64,000 nt of DNA from Cruoricaptor ignavus (GTDB lineage: Bacteria > Bacteroidota > Bacteroidia > Flavobacteriales > Weeksellaceae). Positions within the stretch are counted from its first letter, which is position 1, and every line of letters starts with the position of its first letter. Shown piece by piece: positions 35,042 to 43,145 of this stretch. The DNA lies in contig NZ_FQYI01000002.1 in the NCBI RefSeq assembly GCF_900141665.1, positions 186,001 through 250,000 on the forward strand, in the 5' to 3' direction. The notes under the pieces are model-generated. The model saw only the letters and a list, made by a program, of their open reading frames with translations, was not told the origin of the DNA and did no database searches. A program made the translations under genes and the position numbers.

Positions 35042-35079
35042 TTAGACTTGAGATATTAGATTAGACTTGAGATATTAGA
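35042..35079 (+). repeat. Tandem 19-bp direct repeat
   Basis: TTAGACTTGAGATATTAGA occurs twice with no gap (35042-35060, 35061-35079), then decays into TATGAGATTTAAGACT. It is similar in wording to the repeats at 25.8 kb. Confidence 0.85.
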
Positions 35080-35101
35080 TATGAGATTTAAGACTGTTTT
35101 A

Positions 35102-35131
35102 TTTGTGGTTTAAAAATTGTTTGTATATTTG
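35102..35131 (+). promoter_or_regulatory. Promoter of a small RNA candidate
   Basis: TTTG (35102-35105), an 18-nt spacer, then TATATTTG (35124-35131). This is one of the few places in the window where both -33 and -7 boxes of the Bacteroidota promoter can be seen. Start expected near 35136. Confidence 0.65.
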
Positions 35132-35135
35132 CAAG

Positions 35136-35198
35136 AGAATATAAAGAACTGGCTTGCGTGCCTGCAACCAATCCTCACGGGTTGGTTTTCTTTATTTT
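35136..35198 (+). ncRNA. Candidate 60-nt structured RNA with three stems
   Basis: From the predicted start, the RNA can fold into a compact junction. P1 pairs ATAAAGAA (35141-35148) with TTCTTTAT (35188-35195), 8 bp. P2 pairs GGC (35151-35153) with GCC (35160-35162). P3 pairs AACCAATCC (35166-35174) with GGGTTGGTT (35179-35187), 9 bp with one G-U and a TCAC loop. P3 followed by a T-rich stretch would also work as a terminator, in which case P1 is secondary. The transcript is antisense to the last codons of the ORF at 35175-35372, whose stop codon lies in the P3 loop. No homologue can be named from the sequence alone. Confidence 0.5.
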
Positions 35199-35372
35199 AA
35201 TATGATATTTATTTGCGCTCTGCAGTTGCCTTTCTGCATAATTTAGAAATTTGTCATCCTGCAAATAGAGGTATATGTTTTCAGCCTGTGCAAGCCCGCT
35301 TTTTATTCTTTGGCGCACATTTCTGATATTGCTGCTTGCTGAATTTTCAACTTCCCAATTCTTTATCTTCAC
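35175..35372 (-). CDS. 65-residue ORF, possible remnant of a tRNA-nuclease toxin domain
   Basis: Begins with GTG, overlapping the stop of the upstream MFS gene as GTGA, so it could be translated by coupling. The protein (KNWEVENSASSNIRNVRQRI followed by KSGLAQAENIYLYLQD) resembles, from memory, the end of CdiA-CT/PBECR-type nuclease domains found on phage and polymorphic-toxin proteins, where a W-E-[VIL]-[EK] strand is followed by a helix and Q-A-[ED]-N-[IV]. At this size it lacks the rest of such a domain and would be a fragment. It may also be simply noncoding. Its stop lies inside the hairpin of the candidate RNA on the other strand. Confidence 0.4.
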   Translation of the reverse strand: MKIKNWEVENSASSNIRNVRQRIKSGLAQAENIYLYLQDDKFLNYAERQLQSANKYHIKIKKTNP

Positions 35373-36595
35373 GGCGTAGCCCTGCCATCTTTCCGAAAAT
35401 TCAGGTAGGCCAGGATTGCGGAAATGAAAATCAGGATGAAGCCCAGGAAAAACGCTGCACCGGGAAAGATGAACGGCGCACGATCGTGCGTGAAATAGTA
35501 AAATGTATTGGTCATCAAAGGTGGACCGACGACAGCCGTCAAACTGGAAAGGCTTGTGAGCGCACCCTGCAATTCACCCTGAGCATCCCGTGGAACCTGA
35601 GATGTGACTACAGATTGCAGCGCAGGCCCGGCAATTCCACCAAGCCCACCAATTAGCATTATGGCGAAAAACATCCACTCTTTTCCAGCAAAGGCGTAAA
35701 GCAGCATTGCCAAAGAACTGAGAATTAAACCGTAAACGATGCTTCGCTCAGCACCGATTTTTGGTTCAATAAATCGGATGAGAAAGCCCTGTACAAATGC
35801 TGCGATGAGACCCACTACACCGAGAGAAATGCCAATCATCCTTTCATCCCAACCAAATTTATACATCGTGAAAAAAGTCCAGTTGGTTTGTGTGGCATGA
35901 AGCCCGATATTTACCAAAACCATTGCTGCTACTAGGCCGTGAATTTTTGGGTACTGCCTTAGCTGCAGCAGTGAGCCTACAGGATTTGCCCTTTTCCAAT
36001 CGAACGGCCGGCGGTTTTCCGGCTTCAGAGATTCGGGCAATGCATAGAAACCGTAAATCACATTCAGGATGCAGAGCACGGCAGCCACGAAAAACGGAAC
36101 CCTGGTGCCAAAGCCGCCGAGCACGCCGCCAAGAAGCGGCCCGATGACAAAGCCGATGCCAAAGGCCGCACCGATTAACCCGAAATTTTTTGCGCGGTCC
36201 TCATCCGTGGAAACATCGGCAATGTAGGCACTTGCCGTGGTAATGCTGGCACCTGTAGCACCGCTGAGCATCCTGCCAAGAAAAAGCCAGGTGATATTCG
36301 GCGCGAAACCCTGAATGAGAAGATTGCCGGCAAAGCCAAGCATCGAGAAAAGCAGCACAGGCCTTCTGCCGTAGCGGTCGCTCAAACCACCGAGAAGCGA
36401 TGCGAAAAGAAACTGCATCACGGCGTAAGACATACTGAGCCAGCCGCCGTATTTCGCGGCATCCACCACATCGCCGTTTATCAGCTCGGAAATTAGTTGT
36501 GGCATTACCGGAATGATGATGCCAAAACCTATGATGTCCAAAAGCAGCGTGATGAAAATAAAGGTGAGTGCGCCGGCTTTTCGTTCCTTTTTCAT
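35369..36595 (-). CDS. MFS efflux transporter, TetA/TCR-like
   Basis: A 408-residue 12-helix transporter. Family signs of the DHA1/TCR group: LLLDIIGFGIIIPVMPQLI in helix 1, the motif A loop GGLSDRYGRRPVLLFS, GRMLSGATGASITTASAYIAD in helix 4 and GLIGAAFGIGFVIGPLLGGVL (motif C) in helix 5. This is the group containing tetracycline efflux pumps, but the chromosomal flavobacterial members are uncharacterised, so resistance should not be assumed. There is no TetR-type regulator beside it. A perfect -7 box lies 4 nt before the ATG. Confidence 0.92.
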   Translation of the reverse strand: MKKERKAGALTFIFITLLLDIIGFGIIIPVMPQLISELINGDVVDAAKYGGWLSMSYAVMQFLFASLLGGLSDRYGRRPVLLFSMLGFAGNLLIQGFAPNITWLFLGRMLSGATGASITTASAYIADVSTDEDRAKNFGLIGAAFGIGFVIGPLLGGVLGGFGTRVPFFVAAVLCILNVIYGFYALPESLKPENRRPFDWKRANPVGSLLQLRQYPKIHGLVAAMVLVNIGLHATQTNWTFFTMYKFGWDERMIGISLGVVGLIAAFVQGFLIRFIEPKIGAERSIVYGLILSSLAMLLYAFAGKEWMFFAIMLIGGLGGIAGPALQSVVTSQVPRDAQGELQGALTSLSSLTAVVGPPLMTNTFYYFTHDRAPFIFPGAAFFLGFILIFISAILAYLNFRKDGRATP

Positions 36596-36599
36596 CCGG

Positions 36600-36607
36600 C
36601 AAAAATA
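36600..36607 (-). promoter_or_regulatory. -7 box of the TetA-like MFS gene, 4 nt before ATG
   Basis: TATTTTTG on the minus strand, then CCGG, then the ATG at 36595. Confidence 0.7.
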
Positions 36608-36620
36608 AAAGTTTTTTGGT

Positions 36621-37520
36621 TTAAAATCTTTCCACGAGGCCGTTCATCAGCATAAAAATTACCCCTACTAAAATCCAAAGGCGAAGCACATTTCTGAGCC
36701 AGGCAACCTGCGATAATTTAGCCGATTTTAAAATGAAGATGCACCCAATGAAAATAGGCACCGAAAAAATGTAATACCAGCTGAGTAGGCCGGTTTCCCA
36801 AAGTGCATAGGCTGTGAGTGCGGAAACTGCGGCGCAAACCAGTAGCAGAACAGCGCCCACAATTTTCGCGGATTTGATTCCGAATTCTGTTGCCAAAGTT
36901 CTGTAGCCGAAAAGGCGGTCAGGTTTTATCGTGAGAATGTCCTTCAAAACATCGATGAGCAGGACGACGAAGAACAGATATGCCGCCATCACGAGAAGCG
37001 TTTTGGAAAAATGCTCGAAGTAAATCAGCATTCCGAAAAACGGATACAGCGAAATGATGACATAGGATAAATTATTGATTATCAAAATTTTACTAAGCTT
37101 ATGACTGTAAAGCCATATGAAAAACTGGTAAGCAAGGATGAAGAAGAAAATGCGCGGCGAAAGCAAAACTGCGATGAACAGCGATAATGCGCACAGCAAA
37201 ATATAGGAATACAGGAAATATTTCTGCGTCAGGAAACTCTGCAGATAAAAGCGGAATGGCTTTTGCAACCGGTCTTTTTCCGCATCGTAAAACTGGTTGA
37301 TAATTCCGCCGGCCGCTATGCTCAGGATGCAGCACCAAATCAGGCCGTGTACCTTCACGGAGAATACGGTTTCGCGCAGGCTTTCATCGCTGCTGAACAC
37401 AAAGAAAGTGGAAACATACAGCGCAAAAGTGTAGAAAACCAGCAGGAAAATCCTTGCGCCAAGCAAAAAACCGAGAAGCTGCGAGAGCCTGTATTTAAGG
37501 GGGTTTTGGCGGGTCATCAT
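36621..37520 (-). CDS. UbiA family prenyltransferase
   Basis: A 299-residue membrane enzyme with about nine helices and the two aspartate-rich motifs of the family: NQFYDAEKD (near 65) and DVLKDILTIKPD (near 195). It transfers a prenyl group to an acceptor; in Bacteroidota, relatives are labelled geranylgeranylglycerol-phosphate geranylgeranyltransferase-like, but menaquinone-type or other roles are possible. The ATG at 37520 (or 37517) is preferred to an upstream TTG. The mevalonate kinase gene 28 nt upstream supports an isoprenoid context. Confidence 0.9.
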   Translation of the reverse strand: MMTRQNPLKYRLSQLLGFLLGARIFLLVFYTFALYVSTFFVFSSDESLRETVFSVKVHGLIWCCILSIAAGGIINQFYDAEKDRLQKPFRFYLQSFLTQKYFLYSYILLCALSLFIAVLLSPRIFFFILAYQFFIWLYSHKLSKILIINNLSYVIISLYPFFGMLIYFEHFSKTLLVMAAYLFFVVLLIDVLKDILTIKPDRLFGYRTLATEFGIKSAKIVGAVLLLVCAAVSALTAYALWETGLLSWYYIFSVPIFIGCIFILKSAKLSQVAWLRNVLRLWILVGVIFMLMNGLVERF

Positions 37521-37548
37521 AAAATTTGCCGACAAAAAACCGGCAGCG

Positions 37549-38472
37549 CTAAAACCTGTAAATCACTTCCTTGTTAAAATCGCTGAGCATTTCGCTCGCC
37601 AGCTCATAATCCGGCGCAAAACCAAGAATATAGCCACCACCACCGCTTCCGCAAAGCTTCAGGTAATACGCATTTGTTTCCAGTCCCTTCTTCCAGACAT
37701 TGTAAAAACTTTCTGGAATCATCGGTTTGAAATGCTCATACGCCCAAAGCGAAAGCTTTTTTAAATTTCGGAAAAACGGGTTCAGATCCTTTTTCAAAAA
37801 AGTATCGATGCACGCATTATTGTACCGGATGAATTCTTCCTTCAGCGTTTTCCGGAAACCTTCGGTCTTCATCTTTTCGAAAAAAATCTGAATCATCGGG
37901 CCAGTTTCACCCGTGATTCCAGAATCAATCAGGAAAATAGCACCCTTTCCTTCATTGGCAGGAAGTGCCACCTTGTCCACATTTTCCTTGTTCTCGATAA
38001 GAATCGGCAGATTCATATAGCAAATCAGCGGATCAATACCGGAACTTTTACCGTGGAAATAACTTTCCAGCTGACCGAAAACTTTCTTCAAATCCTTCAG
38101 CTCTTCTTTTGAAACATTCTCTGGATTTCGCTTGATTATTGAATATTTTTCAAAAATCGCGGCAACCAAAGCTCCGGAACTTCCCACACCATAGCCTTGC
38201 GGAATGTTGGAATCGAAATAAAGTCCGTTGGAAATATCGGCTTTAAATTCATCCACATTCAGTTTGAAATTTTCAGGTAAAGCTAAATTCTGTAGATAAT
38301 CCGAAAAACTTTTCAGGTTTTCGTTTGATTTTTTTTCAAATTCCGAAGAAAGTTCAGAAAACTTTAAAGTTCCTTTATAAAAACTGTACGGCAGCGTAAG
38401 CCCCTGAGAATCTTCAATAATCCCATACTCGCCAAAAAGCAGGATTTTTGCGTAGAATAAAGGGTTTGCCAT
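37549..38472 (-). CDS. GHMP kinase, probably mevalonate kinase
   Basis: A 307-residue kinase. The GHMP signature IPQGYGVGSSGALVAA lies near residue 85, and the C-terminal motif LCGSGGGGYILGF near 285; it starts with FYAKILLFGEYG, as mevalonate kinases do. Flavobacteriia make isoprenoids through mevalonate, and the neighbouring prenyltransferase fits. Other GHMP substrates cannot be ruled out. The ATG at 38472 is chosen; a TATCTTTG box lies 13 nt upstream, inside the longer open frame. Confidence 0.88.
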   Translation of the reverse strand: MANPLFYAKILLFGEYGIIEDSQGLTLPYSFYKGTLKFSELSSEFEKKSNENLKSFSDYLQNLALPENFKLNVDEFKADISNGLYFDSNIPQGYGVGSSGALVAAIFEKYSIIKRNPENVSKEELKDLKKVFGQLESYFHGKSSGIDPLICYMNLPILIENKENVDKVALPANEGKGAIFLIDSGITGETGPMIQIFFEKMKTEGFRKTLKEEFIRYNNACIDTFLKKDLNPFFRNLKKLSLWAYEHFKPMIPESFYNVWKKGLETNAYYLKLCGSGGGGYILGFAPDYELASEMLSDFNKEVIYRF

Positions 38473-38485
38473 TACACAATTTTTG

Positions 38486-38493
38486 CAAAGATA
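38486..38493 (-). promoter_or_regulatory. -7 box of mevalonate kinase gene
   Basis: TATCTTTG on the minus strand, 13 nt before the ATG at 38472. It excludes the start at 38514. Confidence 0.6.
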
Positions 38494-38526
38494 AAATTTC
38501 AAAAATAATAGCAAAAATTAAGCCGT

Positions 38527-39879
38527 CTACGCCTGCGGTTTCGCCCGAAGGACATCGGCATTCACAAAGCGAATGAGCACTAGTCCAGCGAGGAAAAAGA
38601 CCGACATGGACAGCGCTGCGTATCTCATATGGCTGAACTTTTCAATTAATGTCGAAAAAACAAATGTCCCTAATACGATTGCAATTTTTTCCAGAACATC
38701 GTAGAAGCTGAAAAAAGTGGTAGTTTCGGAAGAATCTGCCGGGAGCAACTTGGAGTAAGTGGAGCGGGACATAGACTGCAGCCCCCCCATCACCAGGCCG
38801 ATGATGCCGGCAATGGCATAGAAATACAGCTCCGCACCGGGGCTATCCGTGTCCAGAGCATAAGCGGCAACGCACGCCACGATCCAGAGCGCCACCGCAA
38901 TTGTTATTACATTTTTATTTCCGATTTTTTTGGACAGCCAGGAGAAAAACAGCGCTCCCAGAATTGCCTCTAGCTGAATCAGCAGCAGCGTGAGCATCAG
39001 TTTGCCATCATCCAGCCGAACTTCATTTTTTCCAAAAAGCGTCGACATTAAAAAAACCGTCTGCATACCCACGCTGTAAAAGAAAAAACTTGAAAGGAAA
39101 AATTTAAGATTCCGGTCGGCGAATAGCTCCCTTCCAACCCGCAGCACTTCGCGGAAGCTTTTTGAGAATAATCTTCCGGAAAACTGCTCATTTTTATTCA
39201 CATTTTCTTTGCTCAGGTTTGGAAGGTGGCGGAAGCTGTACTGCGCAAAACCCATCCACCAAAGACCGGTCAGTACGAAGCTTAGCCTCGTAAATAGCTG
39301 CGTTTGCCCAGCTCCCTTTGCCACAAACTGAATCAGGAACATACAGATTATTACAAGGATTACGGAGCCTATATAGCCAAACACATAGCCACGGGCGGAG
39401 AGCCTATCTTGCCTATCGTGCGTGGCGATATCCGGGAGAAATGAGTTGTAAAAAACCAGGCTTCCCCAAAAACCTACGCTTGCCAGAACACTGAAAAACA
39501 GCCCAAGCAGCACATTCTCCGGGGTGGAAAACAGCGCCAAACCCATACAGGACAACGACCCAAGGTAGCAGAAAAGTTTCATAAAAAACTTTTTATTGCC
39601 TATCCCGTCTGCCACTGCGGAAAGCACTGGCGAGAGGAAGACGACGATGAGGAAGGACAGGGTAAGCGAATACCCGTACACTGCATCTGCATTAAAATCC
39701 CTACCGAAAAGGCGTACGGGGATGCGCGCGCCATCCGAAAGGGTAGTCATCGCTGAGTAATAAATCGGGAAAATCGTGGTAGTTATTACCAGGGAGTAAA
39801 CTGAATTCGCCCAGTCGTAGAATGCCCAGGCTTTCAGCACTTTTGGCTGATTCTTTTGGAAACCCGCTTCGTCTGCCAT
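38527..39879 (-). CDS. MFS transporter, UMF1/Atg22-like
   Basis: A 450-residue 12-helix transporter of the UMF1 group. Marker segments are VLKAWAFYDWANSVYSLVI at the start, LSPVLSAVADGIGNKKFFM, NSFLPDIATHDRQDRLSARG near 165, and GLVMGGLQSMSRSTYSKLLP near 375. Fungal Atg22 exports amino acids from the vacuole; bacterial members have no settled substrate. Start at 39879 is supported by a TACTTTTG box 12 nt upstream. Confidence 0.9.
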   Translation of the reverse strand: MADEAGFQKNQPKVLKAWAFYDWANSVYSLVITTTIFPIYYSAMTTLSDGARIPVRLFGRDFNADAVYGYSLTLSFLIVVFLSPVLSAVADGIGNKKFFMKLFCYLGSLSCMGLALFSTPENVLLGLFFSVLASVGFWGSLVFYNSFLPDIATHDRQDRLSARGYVFGYIGSVILVIICMFLIQFVAKGAGQTQLFTRLSFVLTGLWWMGFAQYSFRHLPNLSKENVNKNEQFSGRLFSKSFREVLRVGRELFADRNLKFFLSSFFFYSVGMQTVFLMSTLFGKNEVRLDDGKLMLTLLLIQLEAILGALFFSWLSKKIGNKNVITIAVALWIVACVAAYALDTDSPGAELYFYAIAGIIGLVMGGLQSMSRSTYSKLLPADSSETTTFFSFYDVLEKIAIVLGTFVFSTLIEKFSHMRYAALSMSVFFLAGLVLIRFVNADVLRAKPQA

Positions 39880-39891
39880 CTGATTTTTTGG

Positions 39892-39899
39892 CAAAAGTA
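39892..39899 (-). promoter_or_regulatory. -7 box of UMF1-type MFS gene
   Basis: TACTTTTG on the minus strand, 12 nt before the ATG at 39879. Confidence 0.6.
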
Positions 39900-39974
39900 A
39901 AATTTTCAGGCTAATGGCACACACGAAAAAACCTTCCGGAAGATCCGAAAGGTTATTCTGATAAAAACTTAAAA

Positions 39975-41159
39975 TTAATTCGTAAGATTTTCAATGATGA
40001 TTGCCGTTGCGCCGCCACCGCCGTTGCAGATAGCCGCAGCGCCAAATTTTCCGCCGCGCTGCTGCAGTATGTGCGCAAGAGTTACCACAATCCTCGATCC
40101 GGAGCTGCCAAGCGGATGCCCGAGCGATACGGCGCCACCGTTTACATTGACTTTCTCATCATCCAGGCCAAGAATTTTGGTATTGGCAAGACCCACTACG
40201 GCAAAGGCTTCGTTAAACTCGAAAAAATCGATATCCGAGATCTGAAGACCGGCTTTTTCAAGTGCTTTCGGAAGGGCTTTTGCTGGCGCGGTGGTAAACC
40301 ATTTCGGCTCGTGAGCCGCATCTGCATAAGCGATTATTTTCGCCAGGGGCTTTATGCCAAGCTCCTGCACTTTCTCGCCGGACATCAGGATGATTGCCGA
40401 TGCTCCGTCATTAATTGTGGATGCATTGGCAGCTGTCACAGTACCGTTCTCCTTCTGGAATGCCGGCGGCAGCGAAGGGATTTTGTCAAAATTTACTGCC
40501 TTGAATTCTTCATCCTCAGAAATTATCACTGGCTCGCCCTTTCTTTGCGGCACAGAAACTGGCACCACTTCATCGGCAAACTTCCCTTCCTCCCAAGCCT
40601 TGGCCGATCGTCTATAAGACTCCACAGCAAAATTATCCTGATCCTCTCTGCTGAATCCGTACTCCGCTGCGCAGGCTTCCGCGCAGATACCCATCGGCAC
40701 CTGGTCGTACACATCCGTTAGCCCGTCTTTCGTCATCCCATCCACCAGCTTCGCGTCGCCAAATTTTGTTGCCAGGCGCGCGTGGAAGTAATGCGGCACC
40801 ATACTCATATTTTCCATCCCGCCGGCCACTATGATGTCCGCATCCCCTGCTTTAATTGCCTGAGCCGCCATCGTAATTGCCTTCATCCCTGATGCGCAGA
40901 CTTTGTTAATCGTAGTAGCCGGGGTGGTATTTTTCAGCCCCGCGGCTATCGCTACCTGCCGCGCCGGGGCCTGCCCCTCGCCTGCCTGCAGCACATTTCC
41001 CATATAAATTTCTTCTACGAGTTCAGGATCTAGATTGATTTTTTCCAAAGCGCCCTTCACTGCCGCAGCGCCAAGTTGTGTGGCAGGCACTGTGGAAAGG
41101 CTTCCCATAAAACTTCCCATCGGCGTTCTCGCCGCAGAAACGATGAATATTTCTTTCAT
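39975..41159 (-). CDS. Acetyl-CoA C-acetyltransferase (thiolase)
   Basis: A 394-residue thiolase that condenses two acetyl-CoA to acetoacetyl-CoA or cleaves the reverse. Catalytic residues are visible: Cys near 88 in NKVCASGMKAI, His near 350 in GHPLGSSGSR, and Cys near 380 in CNGGGGATA; FNEAFAVVGLAN is also typical. With mevalonate kinase 1.5 kb away it may supply the first step of the mevalonate pathway, although a role in fatty acid or ketone-body breakdown is equally possible. Confidence 0.95.
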   Translation of the reverse strand: MKEIFIVSAARTPMGSFMGSLSTVPATQLGAAAVKGALEKINLDPELVEEIYMGNVLQAGEGQAPARQVAIAAGLKNTTPATTINKVCASGMKAITMAAQAIKAGDADIIVAGGMENMSMVPHYFHARLATKFGDAKLVDGMTKDGLTDVYDQVPMGICAEACAAEYGFSREDQDNFAVESYRRSAKAWEEGKFADEVVPVSVPQRKGEPVIISEDEEFKAVNFDKIPSLPPAFQKENGTVTAANASTINDGASAIILMSGEKVQELGIKPLAKIIAYADAAHEPKWFTTAPAKALPKALEKAGLQISDIDFFEFNEAFAVVGLANTKILGLDDEKVNVNGGAVSLGHPLGSSGSRIVVTLAHILQQRGGKFGAAAICNGGGGATAIIIENLTN

Positions 41160-41222
41160 AATTATTGTAATTTTTTTGTTTACGCTAAACCTTTGGCAAA
41201 TTACAAAAAAAGTGTTAACCTG

Positions 41223-42483
41223 CTACGATATTTTGGGTTTATCCTTAAATACCAGCAGGAAAAGGAGCCCTACGGCAAAAGCATAGGAAGCAAAAATCAT
41301 CCAAGAGATCCGCCATCCGCCCAGCTGATCTGCCGGTGTTTCTTGGGAGTAAACGAAATGATTGACCACGAGCTGCGCCCCGAGCATACCGAGAGTGGCT
41401 CCGAAGCCGTTGGTCATCATCATAAAAATGCCCTGCGCACCGGAGCGTAGATTCGCCGGCGTTTCCCTGTCCACATAGAGCGAACCGGATACATTAAAGA
41501 AATCGAAAGCTACACCGTACACGAGCATTGATAGGATAAAAAATGGCAGCCCTGGGCCGGGATCTCCTGCGGCAAAGAGCGCAAAACGGAGGAACCAGGC
41601 GAACATCGCGATGAGCATCACTATTTTTATTCCGAATCTTTTCAGAAAAAATGGTATCAGGAGGATGCAAAGTGTTTCGGAAATCTGCGACAGCGAGATG
41701 AGCGCGTTGGCGTGGTTGGCCCCCCAAGTATCGGCAAATTCGGGAATTTCCTTAAATGAAGTGATGAATGGGTTGGCATATCCGTTGGTTATCTGGAGGG
41801 AAACACCGAGCAGCATTGAGAATATGAAGAATACCGCCATCCGGCTGTTTCGGAAGAGGCTGAAGGCTTCGATATTAAAGGCTTTAGAAAGTGATGCTTT
41901 GTCCGGAGATGAGGAGATTGGTACCGTTGGGCAGGGTAAATGTGTAGAAAAACATCAGGATGCCCAAGGCTGCCGAGGTGAAGAACTGGGCGTAAGTATT
42001 TTGAAAGCCAGTGAAATCTACAAAGAGCATAGCGAGGATAAAGCCTATCGTTCCTATGGTGCGGATGGGTGGGAAGGCAGTCACAGTGTCTTCGCCGTTT
42101 TTCAATAAAATGCTGTATGCCACGGAGTTGGAAAGCGCAATGGTAGGCATATAAAACGCCATACTCAAGCTGTAAAGGGAGAATAGGGTGGCAAAATCTA
42201 CGCTACTGCCCGACTGCATGCCTACATAGCCTGCAAGCGCTAGGAAGGCTGCCGCCAATGCGTGGCAGATCCCGAGCAGGCGCTGCGCGGGGATCCAGCG
42301 GTCTGCCACCATACCCATCAGCGGGGGGATGAATATCGAGACGAAACCCTGCATCGCGTAGAACCAGCCAATCTTATCACCCAAGCCGATGCTTGCCAGC
42401 CAGCTGCCCATCGAGGTGAGATAGGCACCCCAAACTGCGTACTCAAGGAAATTGAGGATGCTGAGCCTTAGCTTTATGCTCAT
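41223..42483 (-). pseudogene. NupG-like nucleoside MFS transporter, frameshifted
   Basis: Two adjacent frames encode halves of one 12-helix transporter of the nucleoside:H+ symporter (NupG/XapB) type. The first (42483-41884, MSIKLRLSILNFLEYAVWGA, WLASIGLGDKIGWFYA) ends TLPNGTNLLISGQSITF. The second frame is open from about 41925 and reads SPDKASLSKAF, then NIEAFSLFRN, then MAVFFIFSMLLGVSLQITNG to a stop at 41223. A +1 shift around 41910-41925 would restore one protein of about 418 residues, normal for the family. No slippery run or stimulator is seen, so a recent mutation or a sequencing error is likelier than programmed shifting. The start overlaps the upstream nuclease gene stop as TAATG. 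Confidence 0.82.
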
Positions 42484-43067
42484 TAGTCTATTTTTTTATC
42501 GCGCTTTTTTAGTTCCTCCTGAATTTCCAGGGCAGTATCGAAATCCTCTTCCTGAACGGCCTTATCCAGAAGATCCTGAAGCGCCTCTTTTGTTACTCCC
42601 TGATAGTCACCATCTTCCGCTTTGTCCTGCTCTGCAGGGATTTCTTCAATATCCAGGATGATGCCCGTCTCGTTTAAGACCTCTTTTGTGGTATAGATTG
42701 GCGCTCCGCTTCGTACCGCCATCGCCACCGCATCGGAGGTACGGGCATCCAAAATCAGCTCCTCTCCGGATTCGTTGTCTCTGAAATTAATATTGGAGTA
42801 GAAAACACCGTCCACAATCTGATAAATTACCACCGACTCAAGAGTAAAATTTACGGCAGAGACGAAACTCGTAAAGAGATCGTGCGTTAGCGGCCTAGGC
42901 GGCTGTATATCCTTCTCCAAACCGAGAGAAATCGATTGCGCTTCGTAATTTCCGATGACCACCGGAAGTTTCATCCGAGATTCTTCATCTTCCAGCAAAA
43001 GTGCATAGGCACCGGATTGCGTTTGGCTGTAGGAAATGCCGCGAATTCTGAGTCTTTTGTAATCCAT
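42483..43067 (-). CDS. Bifunctional nuclease (DUF151) with UVR motif tail
   Basis: A 194-residue protein. Residues 1-130 are a DUF151/bifunctional nuclease domain (GISYSQTQSGAYALLLED, LPVVIGNYEAQSI, RPLTHDLFTSF, LDARTSDAVAMAVRSGAPIY). Residues 155-190 form a UvrB/UvrC-like motif (LLDKAVQEEDFDTALEIQEE), two helices that in UvrB and UvrC mediate pairing. DUF151 proteins are reported to cut DNA and RNA in some organisms. A perfect -7 box sits 4 nt before the ATG. The transporter gene downstream starts within its stop codon. Confidence 0.9.
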   Translation of the reverse strand: MDYKRLRIRGISYSQTQSGAYALLLEDEESRMKLPVVIGNYEAQSISLGLEKDIQPPRPLTHDLFTSFVSAVNFTLESVVIYQIVDGVFYSNINFRDNESGEELILDARTSDAVAMAVRSGAPIYTTKEVLNETGIILDIEEIPAEQDKAEDGDYQGVTKEALQDLLDKAVQEEDFDTALEIQEELKKRDKKID

Positions 43068-43071
43068 TCAA

Positions 43072-43079
43072 CAAATATA
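43072..43079 (-). promoter_or_regulatory. -7 box of the bifunctional nuclease gene, 4 nt before ATG
   Basis: TATATTTG on the minus strand, then TTGA, then the ATG at 43067. Confidence 0.7.
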
Positions 43080-43113
43080 GAAAAATGATAATTGACCGAT
43101 GAGATATAAAAAA

Positions 43114-43133
43114 GCCCGGCTAAAAAACCAGGC
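43114..43133 (-). terminator. Terminator of secDF
   Basis: On the minus strand GCCTGG and CCGGGC pair over 6 bp (one G-U) with an 8-nt loop, followed by TTTTTTATATC. Confidence 0.82.
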
Positions 43134-43145
43134 GTTGATGAAATC

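Noticed and set aside
35136-35198. tRNA or tmRNA fragment
   Set aside because: No acceptor stem with CCA, no T-loop GTTCGA-type sequence; the pairing fits a three-stem junction instead.
35369-36595. Tetracycline resistance gene
   Set aside because: The TCR-type signature is a family trait; no TetR regulator or mobile context supports a resistance call.
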